From assembly GCA_017561935.1 (NCBI GenBank), contig JAFZBE010000010.1, forward strand, positions 1 to 50,984: a DNA stretch of 50,984 bases, written 5' to 3'. Source of the stretch: Bacteroidales bacterium (GTDB taxonomy: Bacteria; Bacteroidota; Bacteroidia; Bacteroidales; UBA3663). The notes beneath the pieces were generated by a model, which did no database searches, was not told the DNA's origin, and was given only the letters and a program-made list of their open reading frames with translations. Shown piece after piece: positions 42,040 to 47,949 of the stretch (position 1 is its first letter; every line of letters starts with the position of its first letter). The translations under genes and the position numbers were made by a program.

Positions 42040-44889
42040 TCAATATCCTAATTCATACGGAGCATCGACGGCGGGGATGCCTTCTGACATCCAGCGGGGA
42101 GCGGGAGCACCCTTGAGGTAGTGGTCGAAGAACTGCTTCATGCGGATGCACCAGTCCTTGCGGTTGGCCATGCGCACGGGCCAGTGTGGCTCGCCAGTGT
42201 AGTTGAGCAGCCATGCCGTCTTGCCGAGGCGCTTGAGGGCCACGAACATCTCGATGCCCTGATACCACGGTACGTGTCCGTCCTGATCGTTGTGCATGAT
42301 GAGGATGGGGGTGTTGACCTTGTCCATGCGGAGCAGCGAACTGTTCTCGGCATAGATCTCGGGGTGTTCCCACATGGTGGCGCCCAGACGGCTTTGCGTA
42401 TGTTCATATTGGAAGCTGCGAGCGAGTCCCGAGCCCCAGCGGATGCCACCGTAGGCACTGAACATGTTGACCACGGGTGCACCGCTTTCGATGGCAGCAA
42501 AACGATCGGTGCGCGTGGCGAGGTAGGCGCTCTGGTAGCCGCCCCAGCTGTGTCCGCAGGTGCCGATGTGCTCCTTATCGACAAAGCCCATGCTTTCGAC
42601 CATATCGAGGCCCGAAAGGATGCAGTCGTAGGCCGATTCGCCGGGATGACCGTCGGTGTAGCGGATGTCGGGCACGAAGATGAGGTAGCCGTCGCTGGTG
42701 TAGGTGTGGAAGTCGCAGATCGAGCGTTGGGGTGCTGGTGTGCGATAGTCGAAGAGCGTCTCGCTGTTGCGTTCGTAGTAATAGACGATGAGCGGATATT
42801 TCTGATTCGGGTCGAAGTTGGCGGGCTTGATGAGAAGGCCTTCGAGTTCGATGCCCTTGTAGCTGGTCCACTTCACTGGTTCGGCAGTACCCCAAAGGAA
42901 AGGCTCCTGCTGTGCTTCGAGGTTGGTGAGCCTGATGGTCTGTCGGAAGGCAAAGGTCTTGGCGTTGAGGTCGGTGCGGCGAACGTCGGGGAAATGTTCG
43001 AAGGTGCATTGAGTCCAGAGGATTACGGGTGCGTCCTTGGCCTTGGTGGGCAATGTGCCGAGCATGAAGTCGCCGCTGTGGAGGGCAAGGGGTTTGGCAG
43101 GACGCTGGAAGGTCGTGCTGTAGTAGCCGGTGCCCTTGCTCGTCTCGTCGAAGGTGCGCAGCATCTGGATTTCCTTGGCGTTGATGCCTTCACGTTCCTT
43201 CTCGGGGTCGAGCCGCAGCAGACGGTATTGGCGTCTTTGCTCACGGCCGTCGAGGGTCAGTCGTTTCGGCGTGCCACCTTGGGCAGGAACACTCCAGATG
43301 TCGTAACGGTCGTAGAGGAGCAAGGTCTCGTCGTCGCTGAGCCATCCTGCAGCACCGTATGCTTCGGGATAGTCGGGATGGTCATCCTCCTCGTCCCAAC
43401 CGGCGAATGTCTGTGGCGTGGTGACACGGATGCGCCGATTGTTGGCCAGGTCGATGGTGTACCAGCAGCTGTCGGTGAGGTTGTAACCGTAGGCATAGTG
43501 ACCTAAGGGCGAGATGCGGTAGGTGGTGTAGTCAGCCTCGGAAATGGGGTGACGTTCGCCTGTCTCGATATCGACGATGGCGTAGTCGCGGCGTGTCATT
43601 CCCTCCCACATCGAACTCAGGGAGTAGGGCTTGCTGTTGGAAAGCAGGGCATAGCGTCCGTTGGCATCGGGGTCGCCCGCGATGGTCGGATAGAGGCTGT
43701 CGGCAAGCTGTACGATTCGTCCATCATCGAGATGACAGACAGCCGTATGGGTGCGCTTGCTCTCGCTGTCCTTTTGGAACGACTGCACCGTATATTGCAC
43801 AGGTTCGTCCCAGCTCCATATCTGCACTTCGGGACGGTCCTTTTTGAGCGTGAGTGTATCGGTCTGGCGTGGGGCAGCGGCAGTACCAAAGAAGAGCCGT
43901 GAGCCATCCTTCGAGAAGTTGAGCTTGCCGTTGGGGCTGAGCACGTAGTTCGAGGGGAAGGCATCGTTGATGCTGTCGGACAGCTGACGCACGTCGCCTT
44001 CGGTGGTAGCGAGCCAGAGCTGACGTCCTGTGCCCTTCGGCTGCTTCTTGTCGGTAGTGCCCCAAAGGAAGGCCAGCTTCGTACCGTCTTCGTTGAGCGT
44101 GATGCCTTCAGGCTTCTGTCCGATGCCTTCCTTGACGAGGATGGGCTCGGGGCAGGAGATGGCGGCACCTTTCTTTTTCGTTTCGGTACCGGGCAAGGCG
44201 AGCATGTAGAGGCAGCAGGTGTCGGGCTTGCCGCTCAGCAGCGTGGTAAAGTAGAGTGTCTGGCCTTTCTTCGAGAATCCGTAGCTATCGACGTGCTCGA
44301 ATGTCTTGGAGACTGTGCTGTCGGCGATGAGACGCACGTAGAGCGTGCTGTCCTTCGCACGGAGCTGATAGGCCAGCCAGTCGGCTTCGCCGGCGGTCTT
44401 GTAGTTGCGCAACGAATCGATGCGCTCGGCCGAACGGGTCGAAAGATTGTAAAGAAAAAGTGTGTCGAGCGGAGTGTTCTTGTCCTTCTTCGCCTTGTCG
44501 TCACCTGCGTTCTGCTCCTTCAGTTCGCGGGCCTTTTGCACGGCCTCGGTCTCGTGCGTCTTGATGAGCAGGTAATTGGAGGAACGTGTGAACGTGAAGC
44601 CGTTGATGGGAAAGAAGGTCTCGATCTGCTGGCCCTGGGCATCGAAGAGCAAGGCGGTGGCGTCGCCGGGATAATCCTTGACCTTGGCTGTCTTGTCGCC
44701 ATCGCCGCGCCAGGTTTCGTGCACAATGAGACTGTATTGGCCATTGTCGGAGATGGCACGGTGGGTGATGCGCTGCCAGTCCATGATGTCGTCGATGGTG
44801 AGGGCTCGCTTTTGAGCCGACAAGGGCAGCATGACGGCAGTCGCCATGATTGCTGCGAAGAGAAAATTCAGAAAAGTTTTTTGAGTCAT
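42040..44889 (-). CDS. Secreted S9-family (prolyl oligopeptidase-like) peptidase
   Basis: About 949 residues from the ATG at 44889; 17 upstream codons overlap the promoter and are excluded. A signal peptide (FLNFLFAAIMATAVMLPLSA) is followed by a beta-propeller of WD40-like repeats. The C-terminal alpha/beta hydrolase has the nucleophile Ser near residue 780 in CGHSWGGYQS, Asp in MHNDQDGHVPW and His in GEPHWPVR. S9 enzymes cleave short peptides, often after Pro or Ala. It is probably periplasmic. A long spacer of repeats separates it from the next gene, with which it may be cotranscribed. Confidence 0.92.
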   Translation of the reverse strand: MTQKTFLNFLFAAIMATAVMLPLSAQKRALTIDDIMDWQRITHRAISDNGQYSLIVHETWRGDGDKTAKVKDYPGDATALLFDAQGQQIETFFPINGFTFTRSSNYLLIKTHETEAVQKARELKEQNAGDDKAKKDKNTPLDTLFLYNLSTRSAERIDSLRNYKTAGEADWLAYQLRAKDSTLYVRLIADSTVSKTFEHVDSYGFSKKGQTLYFTTLLSGKPDTCCLYMLALPGTETKKKGAAISCPEPILVKEGIGQKPEGITLNEDGTKLAFLWGTTDKKQPKGTGRQLWLATTEGDVRQLSDSINDAFPSNYVLSPNGKLNFSKDGSRLFFGTAAAPRQTDTLTLKKDRPEVQIWSWDEPVQYTVQSFQKDSESKRTHTAVCHLDDGRIVQLADSLYPTIAGDPDANGRYALLSNSKPYSLSSMWEGMTRRDYAIVDIETGERHPISEADYTTYRISPLGHYAYGYNLTDSCWYTIDLANNRRIRVTTPQTFAGWDEEDDHPDYPEAYGAAGWLSDDETLLLYDRYDIWSVPAQGGTPKRLTLDGREQRRQYRLLRLDPEKEREGINAKEIQMLRTFDETSKGTGYYSTTFQRPAKPLALHSGDFMLGTLPTKAKDAPVILWTQCTFEHFPDVRRTDLNAKTFAFRQTIRLTNLEAQQEPFLWGTAEPVKWTSYKGIELEGLLIKPANFDPNQKYPLIVYYYERNSETLFDYRTPAPQRSICDFHTYTSDGYLIFVPDIRYTDGHPGESAYDCILSGLDMVESMGFVDKEHIGTCGHSWGGYQSAYLATRTDRFAAIESGAPVVNMFSAYGGIRWGSGLARSFQYEHTQSRLGATMWEHPEIYAENSSLLRMDKVNTPILIMHNDQDGHVPWYQGIEMFVALKRLGKTAWLLNYTGEPHWPVRMANRKDWCIRMKQFFDHYLKGAPAPRWMSEGIPAVDAPYELGY

Positions 44890-44910
44890 CGTATTATATA
44901 TATGTGGGTG

Positions 44911-44941
44911 CAAAGATAGTGTTTTTTGAGCAAATGACAAA
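44911..44941 (-). promoter_or_regulatory. Promoter of the S9 peptidase gene
   Basis: On the minus strand TTTG (44938-44941), a 19 bp gap and TATCTTTG (44911-44918). It is back to back with the promoter of RNA copy 2. Confidence 0.75.
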
Positions 44942-44956
44942 AAAAGCTTGAAGAAA

Positions 44957-44988
44957 TTTGCAATTTCACCTAAAAGAACCTATCTTTG
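44957..44988 (+). promoter_or_regulatory. Promoter of structured RNA copy 2
   Basis: TTTG (44957-44960), a 20 bp gap and TATCTTTG (44981-44988), an exact consensus. The start would be near 44995, just before the first hairpin. Confidence 0.8.
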
Positions 44989-44994
44989 CAGCGA

Positions 44995-45187
44995 CCATTT
45001 CGATGAGTCGAAAACAAAAACCGATAATAACAAGAAAAGGAGGTGAAAATGGATTTGAGACGTGGGCTTCAATAGCCCGTCTCACAATCCGGAAAATTGC
45101 AGGTCCAATACCTGCAAAAAAATGCGCTTCGCGCATAAAATAAAGCTCGTCCAAATTTGATCACCTCATCGACCAGCTTTATTTTTT
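44995..45187 (+). ncRNA. Structured RNA family, copy 2
   Basis: The region has a full promoter and a terminator, so it is a self-contained transcription unit of roughly 190 bases. Its 5' hairpin is TTTCGA-TGAG-TCGAAA (44998-45013). AAAGGAGGTGA (45036-45046) precedes ATG 45049 of an 8-codon ORF (MDLRRGLQ) that ends at TAG 45075. Hairpin A (45057-45083) is identical to copy 1. Hairpin B (45099-45115) is GCAGGT-CCAAT-ACCTGC. Hairpin C (45122-45136) is ATGCGC-TTC-GCGCAT. Stems B and C differ from copy 1 in both arms so that pairing is kept. Only short, hydrophobic-poor peptides could be encoded. Confidence 0.8.
45138..45187. terminator. Shared bidirectional terminator of RNA copies 2 and 3
   Basis: AAATAAAGCT (45138-45147) pairs with AGCTTTATTT (45175-45184), extended by GTC/GAC after one mismatch. 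T-rich sequence follows on both strands. It stands exactly between the convergent copies. Confidence 0.75.
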
Positions 45188-45276
45188 GCGTAAGCAATTT
45201 TCTGCTGCCATTGGGGCAGCACATTTTCCGGCAGAGTCTCGGCTATTGAAGCCAGAGACGAGGCCATTTTCACCTT
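45138..45276 (-). ncRNA. Structured RNA family, copy 3 (inverted, diverged)
   Basis: On the minus strand AAGGTGAAAATGG leads into hairpin A (45259-45236: GTCTC/GAGAC outer stem, GGCT/AGCC inner stem, loop TCAAT). Hairpin B (45221-45203) is TGCTGCC-CCAAT-GGCAGCA, and hairpin C (45197-45186) is TTGC-TTAC-GCAA. The CCGGAAAAT linker is shared with copies 1 and 2. The outer stem of hairpin A is changed at all five pairs relative to copies 1 and 2 but still pairs. The strong Shine-Dalgarno-like stretch and the 5' hairpin are missing, and no promoter was found, so it may be silent. Confidence 0.65.
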
Positions 45277-45333
45277 AATATCAATGAACACATTTGTTGT
45301 TAAATAGAAGTGTCTTAATGAATATTAAAAACT

Positions 45334-46197
45334 ATGGCAACTGAATACATTACCCTCAGTCGTGCCGATGGCACAACAAAGAACAATACCCCCTTTGCTC
45401 AGTTCAAGATTGCAAACGAAAAGGAAACCATCAATCTCGCCGTATGGGATTGCAGCCCGAAGATGGGACCGCAGGTGGGACAGCTCGTGTATTTCATGAA
45501 TATCCAGGATCGTAATGGCAAGAAGTCGGCCAATGCCAGCGATATGCGAATAGGGCAATTTGCCGGCGAGACACATCCCTTGTACCGTTTGATTCCACGT
45601 CCCACGAAGCGTGCGGATTGGGATGTCTGTCTCGACAATCTGCTTGCTTTCTGCAGCGACGAGAAGTTGAAGCCCATCATCGAGGAATGGGGCCGCAAAC
45701 TCTATGACAAGTACGACAAGTGGCCTGCTGCCACGGGTATGCATCATGCATTCCCAGGAGGTTTGGCAACACATACCTACCAGATGCTGCACATGCTTGA
45801 GGGGCTTTATCCCTGCCTGCCATACGCCATCAAGATCGAGCGTTGCATCCTGGCCATCCTGTTCCATGACTATGGCAAACTGCGTGAATATGACCAGGCG
45901 GGAGAGAAACAGGAAGATATGTTTCTTCTGGGACATATCTACATTTCGGCCTATACCTTGCAACATGTTCTCGAAAAGGCTGGTTATGGCCCAATGGATG
46001 ACGAAGTGAAGTGTATCATCCATTGCGTGCTGGCTCATCACGGCGAGAGAGAATTCGGCTCACCTGTCGTACCCTGTCTGCAGGAGGCCGTCATCATCAA
46101 CATGCTCGACAATCTTTCGGCCAAAACCGACAGTCTGGATGGCACTGGCGAGCTGGAATACTGTGCCGCTCTTGGTACCAGCGCGGTGAAGAAATAA
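45334..46197 (+). CDS. YhaM-like OB-fold/HD-domain 3'-5' exoribonuclease
   Basis: A 287-residue cytoplasmic protein. Residues ~1-90 form an OB-fold-like nucleic-acid-binding domain (PFAQFKIANEKETINLAVWD). Residues ~140-270 form an HD phosphohydrolase domain with MHHAFPGGLATHTYQM, the HD pair in LFHDYGKLREY, and the downstream LAHHGEREFGS and DNLSAKTD metal ligands. That order matches YhaM/Cbf1, which degrade RNA or single-stranded DNA from the 3' end. It lies downstream of the convergent RNA pair. There is no clear promoter of its own: TTTG at 45293 is followed only by a weak TAATGAAT. Confidence 0.83.
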   Translation: MATEYITLSRADGTTKNNTPFAQFKIANEKETINLAVWDCSPKMGPQVGQLVYFMNIQDRNGKKSANASDMRIGQFAGETHPLYRLIPRPTKRADWDVCLDNLLAFCSDEKLKPIIEEWGRKLYDKYDKWPAATGMHHAFPGGLATHTYQMLHMLEGLYPCLPYAIKIERCILAILFHDYGKLREYDQAGEKQEDMFLLGHIYISAYTLQHVLEKAGYGPMDDEVKCIIHCVLAHHGEREFGSPVVPCLQEAVIINMLDNLSAKTDSLDGTGELEYCAALGTSAVKK

Positions 46198-46212
46198 CCT
46201 CAGCCCTAAAAG

Positions 46213-46245
46213 GCAAAAAAATAGGCTGCCCCGTGTGGGGCAGCC
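46213..46245 (-). terminator. Terminator of gdhA (shared with the HD gene)
   Basis: GGCTGCCCC (46224-46232) and GGGGCAGCC (46237-46245) form a perfect 9 bp stem with a four-base loop. On the minus strand a run of T follows (plus-strand A run at 46215-46221). Confidence 0.85.
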
Positions 46246-46283
46246 GTCGTTATATAATGAGTAGTTTCAGAGAAGAATGCAAT

Positions 46284-47621
46284 TTAGAAAACGCCCTGGG
46301 CCATCATAGCTTTGGCAACTTTCATAAAGCCGGCCACGTTGGCACCCTTCACGTAGTTGATGTAGCCGTCGGGCTCGGTGCCATACTTTACGCAGTTGGC
46401 GTGGATGGTCTCCATGATGGTGTGCAGACGGGCATCGACCTCCTCCTTGGTCCAAGAGAGACGCTCGGAGTTCTGTGACATCTCGAGGCCAGATACCGAT
46501 ACGCCACCGGCGTTGGCAGCCTTGCCAGGAGAGTAGAGAATCTTTGCCTGCTGGAATACCTTGATTGCTTCGGGGGTAGAAGGCATGTTGGCACCCTCGG
46601 ATACGGCGATGACGCCATTGGCTACGAGAGCCTTGGCAGCCTCCTCGTTGATCTCGTTTTGGGTAGCTGATGGCAGGGCGATGTCGGCCTTCTCGAACCA
46701 AGGCTTCATGCCCTCGACATACTTGGCTGTCGGATACTGCTCCACATACTCCTTGATACGGCCACGCTGTACCTGCTTGAGATCGAAGATGTAGTCGAGC
46801 TTCTCGCGATCGATGCCATCGGGATCGTAGATGTAGCCATCGGAATCGGACATGGTGAGCACCTTGCCACCCAACTGGAGCACCTTCTCGGCTGTATATT
46901 GTGCCACATTGCCTGCACCTGAGATGAGGACGGTCTTGCCCTTGAGATCGAGACCCTTGGTCTTCAACATCTCGCAGAGGAAGTAAACGTTGCCGTAGCC
47001 TGTTGCCTCGGGACGGATGAGTGAACCGCCGAACTCGAGACCCTTGCCGGTGAGCACGCCCTGGAACTGATGAGTATATTTCTTGTAAGCACCGAACATG
47101 AAGCCTACCTCGCGACCACCTACGCCGATATCGCCTGCTGGAACGTCGAGATCTGGACCGATGTGGCGGGTGAGTTCAAGCATGAAGGCCTGGCAGAAAC
47201 GCATCACTTCGGCGTTCGACTTGCCACGTGGAGAGAAGTCGGAACCACCCTTGGCACCACCCATAGGAAGGGTTGTGAGAGAGTTCTTGAAGGTCTGCTC
47301 GAAAGCGAGGAACTTCAGGATACCCAGATTGACAGACTTGTGGAAGCGGATACCACCTTTGTAGGGGCCAATGGCGTTGTTGTGCTGCACACGGTAGCCC
47401 ATGTTGGTCTGGATATTGCCCTTGTCGTCCATCCAAGTGACACGGAACTGATAGATGCGATCGGGAATGCAAAGACGCTCAATCAGATTGACCTTGTCAA
47501 ACTCAGGATGCTTGTTGTAAGCTTCCTCGATGGTGGTGAGAACCTCTTCTACGGCCTGATGATATTCGGGCTCGTTAGGAAATCTGCGTTTCAGATCCTC
47601 AAGAACTTTTTTTGAATCCAT
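46284..47621 (-). CDS. gdhA: Glutamate dehydrogenase (NADP type)
   Basis: A 445-residue hexameric-type GDH. It has the glutamate/2-oxoglutarate block PYKGGIRFHKSVNLGILKFL, the catalytic Lys region LPMGGAKGGSDF, DVPAGDIGVGGREVGFMFG and the Rossmann motif SGAGNVAQYTAEK. It ends with GANVAGFMKVAKAMMAQGVF, typical of small GDHs. It assimilates ammonium onto 2-oxoglutarate, the main nitrogen entry in gut Bacteroidales. It is a single-gene unit with its own promoter, a repeat-bearing leader of about 105 bases and a strong terminator. Confidence 0.97.
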   Translation of the reverse strand: MDSKKVLEDLKRRFPNEPEYHQAVEEVLTTIEEAYNKHPEFDKVNLIERLCIPDRIYQFRVTWMDDKGNIQTNMGYRVQHNNAIGPYKGGIRFHKSVNLGILKFLAFEQTFKNSLTTLPMGGAKGGSDFSPRGKSNAEVMRFCQAFMLELTRHIGPDLDVPAGDIGVGGREVGFMFGAYKKYTHQFQGVLTGKGLEFGGSLIRPEATGYGNVYFLCEMLKTKGLDLKGKTVLISGAGNVAQYTAEKVLQLGGKVLTMSDSDGYIYDPDGIDREKLDYIFDLKQVQRGRIKEYVEQYPTAKYVEGMKPWFEKADIALPSATQNEINEEAAKALVANGVIAVSEGANMPSTPEAIKVFQQAKILYSPGKAANAGGVSVSGLEMSQNSERLSWTKEEVDARLHTIMETIHANCVKYGTEPDGYINYVKGANVAGFMKVAKAMMAQGVF

Positions 47622-47675
47622 AGACTTTGAAAAATTTACAGTTTATAATACAATACCTTTAATAATTCACCAGGA

Positions 47676-47713
47676 ACCATGAATCATGAACCCTTCACCA
47701 TGAATCATGAACC
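47676..47713 (-). repeat. 17-nt direct repeat in the gdhA leader
   Basis: ACCATGAATCATGAACC occurs at 47676-47692 and 47697-47713, a 21-base period, between the promoter and the gdhA start. It lies in the transcribed leader. Confidence 0.88.
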
Positions 47714-47732
47714 ATTAACCATTTTGGCGGTG

Positions 47733-47764
47733 CAAAGATAAAACATTATTTCATTTGCTCCAAA
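47733..47764 (-). promoter_or_regulatory. Promoter of gdhA
   Basis: On the minus strand TTTG (47761-47764), a 20 bp gap and TATCTTTG (47733-47740). The AT-rich 47765-47886 stretch beyond it shows nothing else recognisable. Confidence 0.8.
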
Positions 47765-47886
47765 TTTTTCGCGCAAAAAATCGCAAAAACGACGAAAAAT
47801 GTTGATTTTTGTTTGAAACTTTGCGAAAGTGTGGCTTTTTGTAATCTTCAGTTGCTTCGTTTGTTCCGATAAAACTGCATATATTA

Positions 47887-47920
47887 TGCAAAAACCGCAA
47901 CTCCGATGCGGGAGTTGCGG
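47887..47920 (-). terminator. Terminator of the pectinesterase gene
   Basis: CCGCAACTCC (47895-47904) and GGAGTTGCGG (47911-47920) form a perfect 10 bp stem with a six-base loop. On the minus strand TTTTTGC follows. Confidence 0.82.
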
Positions 47921-47949
47921 TAGAATATGCGGATATTTATGCAGAGAAC

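Noticed and set aside
45172..45273. A 33-codon ORF in RNA copy 3 (starts MASSLASIAE) preceded by AAGGTGAAA
   Set aside because: The same stretch in copies 1 and 2 is out of frame or stops after eight codons, while the base pairing is kept. The conserved signal is RNA structure.
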